64,000 nt of DNA from positions 31,650 to 95,649 of the forward strand of contig CAIOKO010000234.1 in assembly GCA_903858935.1 (NCBI GenBank). Reading direction: 5' to 3'. Made by a program: the position numbers and the translations under genes. A model generated the notes under the pieces. The model was not told where the DNA came from, ran no database searches, and was given only the letters and a program-made list of their open reading frames with translations. This stretch comes from an uncultured Schlesneria sp. (lineage in GTDB: Bacteria > Planctomycetota > Planctomycetia > Planctomycetales > Planctomycetaceae). Shown here piece after piece: positions 25,336-34,324 of the stretch (positions are counted from its first letter, which is position 1; each line of letters starts with the position of its first letter).

Positions 25336-27882
25336 GTGGATTTCTGGGCACAACTTAGTCGCTGGTATTTCCGTTGGAAAATGGGCAAGCGGGGGCGAAA
25401 GGTTCGCTCATTGATTTCGAATCAACCGTGTGCTGTTTCCATCGAGCGATTGGAAAAACGGATCGCTCTGACGAACGTGACCGCCTACGAAGAGTATTTT
25501 CTGGCGTTGATTAATCGAGCTCGTCAAGATCCCGTGGCCGAAGCGACGCGGCTGGGGACGACCCTGAACGAAGGTTTGCCCGCAGGAACGCTTGCACCGG
25601 GTGCTCGTCAGCCATTGGCATTGAATGACAATCTGCAAGCCGCGATCGAAGGACATATTGCTGACGAACTGGCAAATAACTATTTCTCTCACACCGGTTC
25701 GGACGGTTCCACGCCCGTACAACGAATTAATGCCTCCGGGTACACCGGTTGGACACGAGTTGGCGAGAACCTTGCCCTTCAGTACACATCGGGCGCCATC
25801 AACCTGCTTCAGTTCGTCACCGACGAGTACCAGAATCTTTTCATCGATACGAGCGAACCTGGTCGAGGCCACCGGGTGAATATGGTTGATGGGACCTTCT
25901 CAGAAGTTGGATCGGCAGTTCAGTCTGGGACATACACTGGTTTCAACGCAGTCGACACGGGTAACGATTTTGGAACCAGGCCCGGAAATTCATTTCTGAC
26001 CGGCATTGCCTATACCGATTCGGTCAGCGCCAATAATTTCTATGACGTTGGAGAAGGGCTTGGTGGGGTTTCCATCGACATTACCGGTGCAGGAACCTAC
26101 CACACAACCGCCAATTCCGCCGGCGGTTACCAGATTGCTCTTCCTGCCGGATCTTATACCGTCACGTTTTCAGGGACGGGAATCAGTTCACCGATCATCA
26201 AGAATTTCACGATCGGGTCACAGAATGTCGAGGTCGACGCCAATACTCGAACCAACGTCCCCCCCGTTTTATATTCGATCGAATCGACACCGCTGAGTGC
26301 GATCGGTGCGTTATCGACACCCGTCACATCGACACTTGCCGTCTACGACAAGAACTTAAACAACTGGACGTCAGCCACAATCTCGATCACGAGCAATTAT
26401 CAGAGCAACCAGGATGTTCTAACCTTTACGAACACTGCAAATATCACAGGTTCGTGGAATTCGACGACGGGAACATTGACACTGACCGGAACCGACACGG
26501 TTTCAAATTATCGGGTCGCGTTACGCAATGTCATGTACCACAATACGAGTGCGTCACCAAACATGGCAGTGGCGCGGACGATCAGTTTTCAGGCGAACAA
26601 CGGCCAGCAGCTTTCCAATATCGTGACGCGCAGCCTGATTGATCGGACAGGTGCGTCGCCGGCAATCTCGGGGTTCAGTGCGCCCCTGACCTATGTATTG
26701 AAGTCGGCCCCGCTGACGATCGCTCCGAGCTTGGTTGTGACGCATCCCGATAGCCTGAATATTGCCAGTGCGACGGTCACGTTTGTGAACTGGCAGGGAG
26801 GCGACCGCCTGGATTTCTCGAACACTTTCGCTTTGCAGCATACCTTCACTGAGGATCTTGTCGCGAAGACTGCGGTTTTAACTTTGACAGGAACCGAGAC
26901 CGTTGCACACTATCAGACGGAACTTCGTTCGGTCATCTTCTGGTGCCTCGCGGGTAATCCCGTGACCTGGTTGCCACAAGTCGCGACGTTTACCGTGACG
27001 GATATTCTGTCACACAGCGCTTCGGGAACTCAAAGTATTCGTATTAATCCTGTCGCGAACAGTGCGCCACCCGTGGTTTCCGGGGTTGGTAGCACGGTGA
27101 CTTACTTTCAAGGTTCCGCACCGCTTACCGTCGCCCCGAATGTGGTGGTTTCGCAACCGTCGGGTTTGAATATCTACAGTGCGACCGTTTTGTTCGCCAA
27201 CTGGCAGGACGGTGATCGGCTTGATTTCTATAACAGCTATGCGTTTCAGCACACGTTCGTGGAAGATCTTGTTGGTCACACTGCCGTGTTGACTCTGACG
27301 GGTTTTGAAACAGCGGCTCACTATCAGACGGTTTTGCGATCAATCGTGTTTTATGCCGTTGCCGGGACCGTGAATCCGGTTACCCGAGTGGCCACGTTTA
27401 CCGTTAACGACATTTACGCAAACAGCGGGTCAGGAACTCAGAATGTTTCTGTAAGTGGAATCGATGCGCCGCCGCTGGTGCAGGTAAATGATTCAACGGC
27501 GCTGACCTACAAGGCGAATAATTCAGCGATCGCGATTTTTGGGAATGCACTTGTCAGCGACCCTGACAGTAATAATCTGACAAGTCTGACTGTGCAGATC
27601 ACTTCTGGCTACCAGAACAATTCCAGCGGTCACGATTTGCTTTCGTTTACCAATGCCTACGGGATCGTCGGTTCTTTCAACGCCGCCACGGGGACGTTGA
27701 CGTTCACGGGGACCAGTTATGTCGGTTATTACCGTGAGGTTCTTCGATTGGTGACATTCAGCACATCAGGATCAGCGGTCAGCACGGCGACCCGGAGCTT
27801 CACCGTGATCGCGACCGACGACTTTGTTCCCACTTCAATGTCGAGTATTCCCGTCACGCGCAATGTCACTGTGACACCCTAG
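25336..27882 (+). CDS. Secreted CAP (SCP/PR-1) domain protein with C-terminal beta repeats
   Basis: About 848 residues from a GTG at 25336, which has AAAGG 7 bases upstream; an ATG at 25381 is an alternative, and a frame back to 25159 seems too long. The N-terminus carries a basic segment, then VSIERLEKRIALT, resembling the LEPR-XLL planctomycete surface motif. A CAP domain follows (YEEYFLALINRARQDPVA; HIADELANNYFSHTGSDG; VGENLA; GRGHRVNM) with the usual His/Glu positions. A short collagen-binding-B-like beta domain (SVSANNFYDVGEGLGGVSID) comes next. Then come several repeats of about 105-110 residues (SATVTFVNWQGGDRLDFSN and relatives). It is probably exported; the function is unknown. Confidence 0.8.
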   Translation: MDFWAQLSRWYFRWKMGKRGRKVRSLISNQPCAVSIERLEKRIALTNVTAYEEYFLALINRARQDPVAEATRLGTTLNEGLPAGTLAPGARQPLALNDNLQAAIEGHIADELANNYFSHTGSDGSTPVQRINASGYTGWTRVGENLALQYTSGAINLLQFVTDEYQNLFIDTSEPGRGHRVNMVDGTFSEVGSAVQSGTYTGFNAVDTGNDFGTRPGNSFLTGIAYTDSVSANNFYDVGEGLGGVSIDITGAGTYHTTANSAGGYQIALPAGSYTVTFSGTGISSPIIKNFTIGSQNVEVDANTRTNVPPVLYSIESTPLSAIGALSTPVTSTLAVYDKNLNNWTSATISITSNYQSNQDVLTFTNTANITGSWNSTTGTLTLTGTDTVSNYRVALRNVMYHNTSASPNMAVARTISFQANNGQQLSNIVTRSLIDRTGASPAISGFSAPLTYVLKSAPLTIAPSLVVTHPDSLNIASATVTFVNWQGGDRLDFSNTFALQHTFTEDLVAKTAVLTLTGTETVAHYQTELRSVIFWCLAGNPVTWLPQVATFTVTDILSHSASGTQSIRINPVANSAPPVVSGVGSTVTYFQGSAPLTVAPNVVVSQPSGLNIYSATVLFANWQDGDRLDFYNSYAFQHTFVEDLVGHTAVLTLTGFETAAHYQTVLRSIVFYAVAGTVNPVTRVATFTVNDIYANSGSGTQNVSVSGIDAPPLVQVNDSTALTYKANNSAIAIFGNALVSDPDSNNLTSLTVQITSGYQNNSSGHDLLSFTNAYGIVGSFNAATGTLTFTGTSYVGYYREVLRLVTFSTSGSAVSTATRSFTVIATDDFVPTSMSSIPVTRNVTVTP

Positions 27883-28005
27883 TCGGGTATGCTTCTCCGG
27901 CGTTCCCAGGAACGCCTGATATTCAATCCCGAGATTCGTATATTAACGGTGCCCCAGGTATCCTGAAGAATTGCCTGCGCCGTTGCACTGTGTGTTGGAC
28001 CGTTC

Positions 28006-29175
28006 ATGAAGCTCAAGAGTTTGCCGGAAGATTTTGAAGTCGAGGAACTCAGTGATTTCCCGATGGACGGCGGCCCGTTTGCCGTCTATCTGTTAACCAA
28101 GCGTTCGCTGGGGACACCCGAGGCAATCACCGCGATATCCAGTCGATGGAATTTTCCACGACGCGTCATCGGTTATGGAGGCCTGAAGGACAAGCATGCC
28201 ATCACTCGACAATGGGTGACGATTCAACGGGGGCCAAGACGTGATTTCCGTGAAGAAAGTCTGTCACTTACCTATCAGGGGCAGGCGAATCGTCCATTTG
28301 GACCGCAAGACATCGTTGCCAACCGGTTTCATATCGTCTTGCGAAACCTGACGGAAGAATCTTTGCAGCAAATCCTGAGTGTCCGGGAGTCGTTGTCCAC
28401 ATTTGGGATTCCCAATTATTACGATGATCAGCGGTTCGGTTCGCTCGGCGAATCGGGTGAGTTCATCGGCCGTCCCTGGTGTCTTGGCAACTACGAACGG
28501 GCCTTGTGGCTGGCGATCGCGGAACCGAATTCGCACGATCGGCCCAATGACCGGGACGAAAAAGAAATCATTCGTCGGCTGTGGGGTGATTGGGTTGCCT
28601 GCAAGAATTCGCTGCGAAAATCCTCCAGCCGCAGCATTATCACGTATCTCGTCGATCACCCCGAACGATTTCGCGAAGCATTTGCCTTGCAGCGACAAGA
28701 CATGCGAAGTCTGTGGTTAGCTGCTTATCAAAGTGATCTTTGGAATCGATGCCTGGCGGCAAAGTTAACTGAATCCGTCGACGCAAGCCGTCTTTTTTCG
28801 GTCCAGCTGGCAACGGCAAAGGTTCCCTTTATCACAGAACTGAGTGACGAAGAGTCACAGAATCTGAACGAACTGAATTTGCCTCTTCCATCGGCACGAC
28901 TGCACCTGGATGCCGGGCCGATTCTGGATCTTTACGAAAAAGTTCTCGGCGAACAGGGATTGTCATTGCGCGAATTACGAGTCAAATATCCGCGTGACAG
29001 CTTCTTCTCGAAAGGGGAGCGGCAAGCGATCATAAAACCTCGCAGTCTGAAGATGACTCGAACCGGCGACGATGATTTAAACGCCGGTCGTCATCGGATG
29101 GCGCTGGAATTTGTCCTGCCTCGCGGCTCGTATGCGACGATTCTGATCAAGCGACTGACGCTGTCGCCAGAATAA
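28006..29175 (+). CDS. truD: tRNA pseudouridine(13) synthase TruD
   Basis: 389 residues. It starts MKLKSLPEDFEVEELSDFP, then RVIGYGGLKDKHAITRQWV near residue 60, where the GxKDxxA Asp is the catalytic residue of TruD. NRFHIVLRN, FGIPNYYDDQRFG and the late QRFGS segment are also typical. It isomerises U13 in tRNA(Glu). The TRUD insertion domain (about 160-310) is present and the length is near that of E. coli TruD (349). Single gene. Its 3' end is convergent with the metal-transport gene at a 9-base gap. Confidence 0.93.
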   Translation: MKLKSLPEDFEVEELSDFPMDGGPFAVYLLTKRSLGTPEAITAISSRWNFPRRVIGYGGLKDKHAITRQWVTIQRGPRRDFREESLSLTYQGQANRPFGPQDIVANRFHIVLRNLTEESLQQILSVRESLSTFGIPNYYDDQRFGSLGESGEFIGRPWCLGNYERALWLAIAEPNSHDRPNDRDEKEIIRRLWGDWVACKNSLRKSSSRSIITYLVDHPERFREAFALQRQDMRSLWLAAYQSDLWNRCLAAKLTESVDASRLFSVQLATAKVPFITELSDEESQNLNELNLPLPSARLHLDAGPILDLYEKVLGEQGLSLRELRVKYPRDSFFSKGERQAIIKPRSLKMTRTGDDDLNAGRHRMALEFVLPRGSYATILIKRLTLSPE

Positions 29176-29184
29176 TCCGACGTG

Positions 29185-30600
29185 CTAATGCGGGCTGGCG
29201 GGTACCGAGCTACGCCGATCTTGTTCGAGAAGTTTTTCTAATTGATCGATCAGGCCCGGTTCAAGCACGTGTTCGATGAGGTCCGCTTCGCGATCCACAC
29301 GACTTGGAGCCACTTCTGCATAGTGAATCAAATATAGTTCCCACAATCGGTGGTTTCGCACCGCACGGGCGGCAAGTCGCGTCCCGGCATGTGTCAACCG
29401 CAATTGTCCATTCGAGTCTTGCCTGAGCCATCCTTCGAGGATCGCCGAACGCAAAAGCTCGGCAACCCGTCCCGGTGACCAGGCCCGGGCGGCGACGATC
29501 GCATCCTGTTTGATCGGGTACTCCGTCAGGTCGGGTAATTCATGAGTCGTATCATCGCGGACAAGCTCGTCCGGTGATAATTTTCCTTCCAGCTCTTCAT
29601 AACAGGCACGCAAAAGGTCAAGTTGACCTTTGCGGCGGCTGGCTGTTCGTTGTCGCCACAGTTGCCAGAACGTCCCTCGAACGGTCCCGAACAACAGGCT
29701 GAACCCGAAGGCAAACGATCCGACCAGGACAATGATGGGACCGGCCGCAAGTTGAGTGATCGTCGCGCTGAGCAGCACACCGATCGACGAGCTTGCTCCG
29801 CCGATCACCCCGGCAATCAGCACCATCGGACCAAGTCGATTACTCCAGAATCTCGCTGCTGTCGGTGGGATGATCAGCAATGCGACCACCAGCAGCAGGC
29901 CGACGCTTTGCATCCCGATCACCGTGACACCGACGACCAGTCCCGTGAGCAGCAGGTCGAGTCGTTTCACTGGCCAACCGAGCGCGGCCGCATATTCTTC
30001 GTCAAAACAAAGAACGGAAAATTCCTTGAACAACACAAAACAGACGACCAGTACGACCGCGCTGGCGATTGCAATCAAGGTCACATCCATCGCGGTCATG
30101 GCGGCTGCCTTACCGAAAATAAAATCGCCAAGCCCCGCCGCGCTTCCGGTTTTCATCCCTTGAATGATCGTCAGTAACACGATCCCGGCTCCGAAGAACA
30201 GGCTGAGGACGATTCCAAGTGCGGCATCCTCTTTGATCAGACGTGTCCGCTGAATCAAGTTTGTCACGATGACACCGCATGCCGCTGAAAGCGATGCTCC
30301 CGCCAGTAACCAGGGGAGCGATTTTCCGGCACCAGGTGAAACCGCTTCCACGGCCAGGTATGCGATGCCGACCCCCGGCAGCGCTGCGTGGCTGGCGACA
30401 TCGCCAACCAGCGCTTTTTTTCGCAACAGCATAAAAGCCCCGACGATCCCACTGCACATCCCAAGCAGCAGTGTTCCCAGCAAAACGATTCGGGTGTTGT
30501 AGGCCATAAGTGATGTACGTACCGATTCGGTCGGATCAAGTAATCCGACGACCCAGGCAAACTCGAAAAATTTGTTGTGCTCTAACAACGTTGTCAGCAT
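29185..30600 (-). CDS. Metal ABC transporter permease (ABC-3 family) fused to a DtxR-like domain
   Basis: 471 residues from the ATG at 30600 (MLTTLLEHNKFF). About residues 15-300 form the ABC-3 permease of Mn/Zn/Fe systems with eight or so helices (GIVGAFMLLRKKALVGDVAS; GDFIFGKAAAMT; ALGWPVKRLDLLLTGLVVGV; SVGLLLVVALLIIPP). Residues about 320-455 match the DtxR/MntR winged helix and dimerisation region (SPGRVAELLRSAILEGWLRQ, LTHAGTRLAARAVRNHRLWE, DREADLIEHVLEP). The metal-ligand-like H, E and H positions are visible. It lacks any ATPase or solute-binding partner within the window. The fused regulatory module may sense cytosolic metal and gate the permease; that is inference. Confidence 0.85.
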   Translation of the reverse strand: MLTTLLEHNKFFEFAWVVGLLDPTESVRTSLMAYNTRIVLLGTLLLGMCSGIVGAFMLLRKKALVGDVASHAALPGVGIAYLAVEAVSPGAGKSLPWLLAGASLSAACGVIVTNLIQRTRLIKEDAALGIVLSLFFGAGIVLLTIIQGMKTGSAAGLGDFIFGKAAAMTAMDVTLIAIASAVVLVVCFVLFKEFSVLCFDEEYAAALGWPVKRLDLLLTGLVVGVTVIGMQSVGLLLVVALLIIPPTAARFWSNRLGPMVLIAGVIGGASSSIGVLLSATITQLAAGPIIVLVGSFAFGFSLLFGTVRGTFWQLWRQRTASRRKGQLDLLRACYEELEGKLSPDELVRDDTTHELPDLTEYPIKQDAIVAARAWSPGRVAELLRSAILEGWLRQDSNGQLRLTHAGTRLAARAVRNHRLWELYLIHYAEVAPSRVDREADLIEHVLEPGLIDQLEKLLEQDRRSSVPASPH

Positions 30601-31034
30601 CGTGACCCTTATTGAAACCATGACGAACAACGGTTTATCAGTCGAAATCCACATTCGCAAAATGTATTAAATTGTTGATACAGAGCTTCCCTGCGCAACA
30701 CGAACGAAGCGTTGTGTCTGGCAGATTCCTGAGTCACGGGTTCCGGTCTCTGCCTGTCATATCTTACTGAAGTTGCGCTAAGTGTACCGGAATCGCAAGC
30801 CTGTTGATTTCCAGAAGAAACTTCTGGGAAAACGATGAAATTGTGGCTGGAAACGGCAGTGCCGCGTATTTTTGCGGTGAAATGTGTTGGCATAATTTAT
30901 TTTGATGATTTTTCGACACTTGACTTCACTTCGCACAACTCACATGATCAAACAACCTTGAATTGATTGTGATCGCGCGGGCGAGACCCGCGAAGGTTTT
31001 TAGCGATAGATAGATATCGGACAGGAAACTGACT
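30601..31034. other. 434-base divergent intergenic region
   Basis: No gene or clear repeat is seen. It separates the metal permease (minus) from the STAS gene (plus) and should contain both promoters. Confidence 0.5.
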
Positions 31035-31388
31035 ATGGCACCGAGTCAACGATTGGATATTGAAGAAGTTGGCGATGTAACAGTAGCCAAATTTGTCGAC
31101 AAGAAGATTCTGGATGAGGCAAACATTCAGGCAATCGGCGCTAACCTTTTCGCGCTGATCGACGAGGATGGACGCAAAAAAATTGTTCTTGATTTCAGCC
31201 TCGTCGAATACCTGTCCAGTGCCGCACTCGGCAAATTGATTACGATGGATAAGAAAGCCAAAGCAGCCAAATCAAAACTGCGTCTTTGCTGCATTAAGCC
31301 AGAAATCTACGAAGTATTTGAGATCACCCGGTTGAACAAAATCTTCGATATCAAGGCGACGCAAGAAGACGCTCTCCAAGGTTTTTGA
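31035..31388 (+). CDS. STAS-domain anti-sigma factor antagonist
   Basis: 117 residues, a single STAS domain. The core KKIVLDFSLVEYLSSAALGK carries the serine pair at about residues 66-67 that is phosphorylated in SpoIIAA/RsbV proteins. Its partner should be the RsbW-like kinase six bases downstream, so the two form a partner-switching module. An AGGAAA ribosome-binding site precedes the ATG. Third in line is a degenerate sigma-54 activator homologue, an unusual arrangement. No sigma-B-type factor lies beside it. Confidence 0.9.
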   Translation: MAPSQRLDIEEVGDVTVAKFVDKKILDEANIQAIGANLFALIDEDGRKKIVLDFSLVEYLSSAALGKLITMDKKAKAAKSKLRLCCIKPEIYEVFEITRLNKIFDIKATQEDALQGF

Positions 31389-31394
31389 GACGTG

Positions 31395-31808
31395 ATGTCA
31401 CACAGCGATCAGTTCGAGGTTGTGATTCCGAGCGATTACGAATCCGGGCAGGCGGTCGTTGAGCGAATCATGACCGAGGTCGGGAAGGCCGGGTTTTCGT
31501 CGCGAGACGAGTTCGGTATCCGTCTTTCCGTCGATGAAGCGGTGACGAACGCGATCAAGCACGGAAATAAGTTAAGTCCCGACAAGACGGTTCGAATCGA
31601 TTTTCTCCGAACAGACGCTGGAGTTCGGGTTGAGATCGAGGATCAAGGAAACGGTTTTCGTCCGGAAGACGTTCCCGATTGCACAAAAGATGAAAATCTT
31701 GAAAGTCCCAGCGGGCGTGGATTGATGTTGATGCGTGAATTCATGACTCGAATCGAATTCAGTCCCAAGGGAAATCGGGTCGTGCTGGAAAAGTTGCATC
31801 AACGCTGA
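31395..31808 (+). CDS. RsbW/SpoIIAB-like serine kinase (HATPase)
   Basis: The 137-residue protein has the Bergerat fold motifs of anti-sigma kinases: VDEAVTNAIKHGN (N box), VEIEDQGNGFRPEDVP (G1 box) and SGRGLMLMREFM (G2 box). Such kinases phosphorylate a STAS antagonist and bind a target sigma factor or other partner. Start chosen at the ATG at 31395; a GTG one codon earlier is equally close. It follows the STAS gene by six bases and precedes the PAS/EBP-like gene by 29, so all three are likely one operon. Confidence 0.9.
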   Translation: MSHSDQFEVVIPSDYESGQAVVERIMTEVGKAGFSSRDEFGIRLSVDEAVTNAIKHGNKLSPDKTVRIDFLRTDAGVRVEIEDQGNGFRPEDVPDCTKDENLESPSGRGLMLMREFMTRIEFSPKGNRVVLEKLHQR

Positions 31809-31837
31809 TTCGAACGTCATCGCTTCGTGAAAAAAAG

Positions 31838-33256
31838 ATGACCAAACGTGTTCGGACGACCCGCCGACTGGAAGTCTGGCTGAAAGACACTTCCGTTGCG
31901 TTGTTTGTGCTCAATGCCAATCGACGACTTGTGTTCTTCAACGCGGGTTGCCAGCAGTTGACTGGATGGACACCGCCTGATGTCCTGGGACAAGTCTGCG
32001 AATTCGTGACCGAAACGGATCCAAATTCATCGGCAGCGCTTCTGGCGTCTTTAACCCCTCCTTCAAACGTCTGGACAGGCGAGACCGTCACCGTTCCCGC
32101 GAGTATTTCGCACCGCGAGCGTGATCCGGTTACCAGTCATATTCATTTCTTTCCGTTGACCGATGTGGAACACAAGGTTCAGGCGGCACTCGGTGTTATT
32201 CAGCCTGCGTCTGCAGCCCTTCAGTCAGCAGAAGTTTCAGTTTCGCAGCGACTCCATGTCGAACTGGCGGTATTGCGAGCATCAGTACTGCAGCAGATTG
32301 GAGAAGGTTTTTTGATCGGTCGCAGTCCCGGAATGCGGCGCGTGTCTGGACAAGTGCGACTGGCTCAAGAATCGTCGGTTCCGGTTCTTTTTCTCGGTGA
32401 AGTCGGGACCGGTCGCGAACAGTTGGGGCGGCTGATCCATGACGCCGGTGATCGAAGTCGATCGTCATTTGTACCGCTTGATTGCCGCCGGTTAACCGCT
32501 CAGCATCTGGAATCGACTTTCAGAAGAATACTGGAATCAAGTCAGGCCAACGACATCCAGCCTGGAACAATCTTTCTGAATCACGTCGACGCTCTGCCTC
32601 GCGATCTGCAGCGACTTGTCCTGAGTGTGATCGAACTCAAGCGTCCCGCAAGCCCACGAGTCATGGCCGCCGTACTAAATCCGTTAGATCGGCTAATTGA
32701 GTCGGAGGAATTCCTTGCAGAACTGCACTATGCACTGACCACAATCGTCATTTCAATTCCCTCGTTGCGGAGTCGAACTGAGGACGTTGAACCATTAGCT
32801 CAGTTTTTCCTGGAAGAACTGAATCGTGGCCAGTCGCATCAGATCACCGGCTTTCATGACGATGTCTGGCAGCAGTTTCATCGGTATAACTGGCCGGGCA
32901 ATATCGGTGAATTGAGAGCGGTTGTGACCGAAGCTCGAAGTGCTTGTACCGGGCCAGAAATTGAATTGATCCATCTTCCATTCCGGTTCCGCACCGGAGT
33001 CAGCGGACAGTCAATCGGCCCATCCACACGTCAGCGTTCAGAGGCCCTTGATCCGCTATTACTGCGAGTCGAACGGGAACAAATTGAATTGGCTCTGGTG
33101 GAAGCACGTTACAATAAGGCAAAGGCTGCAGAATTATTGGGAATTACCCGGCCTAGGCTTTACCGACGGATGGAAGTGCTGGGGATTGTCGACAATGATG
33201 CGAGCGAAATAGAAGAGCCGCGCACCGCCGTCGATCGAGCGGACAACAGCGCATGA
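31838..33256 (+). CDS. PAS-domain protein with a degenerate sigma-54 AAA+ domain and Fis-type HTH
   Basis: 472 residues: PAS fold (about 10-120; LFVLNANRRLVFFNAGCQQL, TGWTP), an AAA+-like domain (about 165-385), and a Fis-like helix-turn-helix (about 410-450; KAKAAELLGITRPRLYRRME). The domain is clearly related to NtrC-type activators (LHYALTTIVISIPSLRSRTE, YNWPGNIGELRAVV), but the P-loop reads GEVGTGREQ with no Lys. The GAFTGA loop is absent and Walker B is replaced by FLNHVD. It therefore should neither hydrolyse ATP normally nor contact sigma-54, and more likely acts as a sigma-70-type or signal-relay DNA-binding protein. It is in line with the STAS/kinase pair upstream and pdxJ downstream (57-base gap). 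Confidence 0.85.
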   Translation: MTKRVRTTRRLEVWLKDTSVALFVLNANRRLVFFNAGCQQLTGWTPPDVLGQVCEFVTETDPNSSAALLASLTPPSNVWTGETVTVPASISHRERDPVTSHIHFFPLTDVEHKVQAALGVIQPASAALQSAEVSVSQRLHVELAVLRASVLQQIGEGFLIGRSPGMRRVSGQVRLAQESSVPVLFLGEVGTGREQLGRLIHDAGDRSRSSFVPLDCRRLTAQHLESTFRRILESSQANDIQPGTIFLNHVDALPRDLQRLVLSVIELKRPASPRVMAAVLNPLDRLIESEEFLAELHYALTTIVISIPSLRSRTEDVEPLAQFFLEELNRGQSHQITGFHDDVWQQFHRYNWPGNIGELRAVVTEARSACTGPEIELIHLPFRFRTGVSGQSIGPSTRQRSEALDPLLLRVEREQIELALVEARYNKAKAAELLGITRPRLYRRMEVLGIVDNDASEIEEPRTAVDRADNSA

Positions 33257-33313
33257 TCGGGGACGCCGATCTTCATCGACTGATTGACTAAGATCCTAAT
33301 TAAGAAAATCAAA

Positions 33314-34036
33314 ATGGCCACACTTGGTGTCAATATCGATCACGTTGCAACCGTAAGGCAGGCTCGAAAAACGATCGAGCCCGATCCAGTTTGGGCTGCC
33401 GCACTGGCGGAACTCGGTGGTGCAGATGTGATTACCGTCCATCTGCGGGAAGATCGGCGGCATATTCAGGATCGTGATGTCCGCGTTCTGAAGCAGACGG
33501 TTCAGGTCAAGCTGAATCTCGAAATGGCCGCCGAGCAAAGCATCACGGATTTTGCGCTTGAAGTCCTGCCTCAGCAGGTAACGTTAGTTCCCGAAAAACG
33601 GCAAGAGGTCACGACAGAAGGAGGGCTGGACGTAATCGGCAACCTTGAACGCGTACGTCGCTGTGTCGATCAATTGCACGGAGCCGGAATCATCGTCAGC
33701 CTGTTCATTGATCCGGCCGAAAATCAGATTGAAGCAACGAAGTCGCTCGGTTGTGCGGCGGTCGAATTGCACACTGGCCGGTATGCCGATGCGGCAAATC
33801 CCGTCAAACAGGCTGAGGAATTGGATCATCTGCGACGTGCCGGCCGGTTCGCTTTGGAGTGCGGCGTGCATCTCCATTTCGGCCACGGACTGACTTACAG
33901 AAATGTCCAGCCTGTCGCCGCGATTCCCGGGGCCGAAGAACTGAACATCGGGCACAGCATTGTGGGACGAGCCATCATGGTGGGGTTTACCGAAGCAGTT
34001 CGCGAAATGCGGCAATTGATTGTGACGGCGAAATAG
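33314..34036 (+). CDS. pdxJ: Pyridoxine 5'-phosphate synthase PdxJ
   Basis: 240 residues from ATG 33314 ([18 protein letters not shown]), a start preferred over 33284 because family members begin here. PdxJ condenses 1-deoxy-D-xylulose 5-phosphate with 1-amino-acetone 3-phosphate. Motifs include [60 protein letters not shown] and AGHGL-like [10 protein letters not shown], and the C-terminal [13 protein letters not shown]. It lies downstream of the partner-switching operon on the same strand and may be cotranscribed. Length is normal. Confidence 0.96.
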   Translation: MATLGVNIDHVATVRQARKTIEPDPVWAAALAELGGADVITVHLREDRRHIQDRDVRVLKQTVQVKLNLEMAAEQSITDFALEVLPQQVTLVPEKRQEVTTEGGLDVIGNLERVRRCVDQLHGAGIIVSLFIDPAENQIEATKSLGCAAVELHTGRYADAANPVKQAEELDHLRRAGRFALECGVHLHFGHGLTYRNVQPVAAIPGAEELNIGHSIVGRAIMVGFTEAVREMRQLIVTAK

Positions 34037-34324
34037 CAGGAATGATTGGGGCGGTCGCGTGCCAATAGGGTGCTGGCGCCAATGACCCCCAGCAGGTAAC
34101 GGTATTCGATCGCAAGTTCGGTCTGAATAATTGTCTTTGTCGCGAAGGGACTTAAGCGATCAGCCGGTGCTGTCGCTGACGCTCAATCATCGGCGATTGG
34201 CTTCAGTCCTTCCGCATTACAAGAAATGCGAAAAGCTCGGGAGTTCTTGTTGCGGGACGATCGTTGCCCACGTTGAATGCCACGCGATTTATCATCGTGA
34301 GTGACACGGCGGTGTTGCTGAAAG

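Noticed and set aside
29623..30177. A 184-codon open frame on the plus strand
   Set aside because: It is antisense to the metal permease and consists of low-complexity charged sequence.
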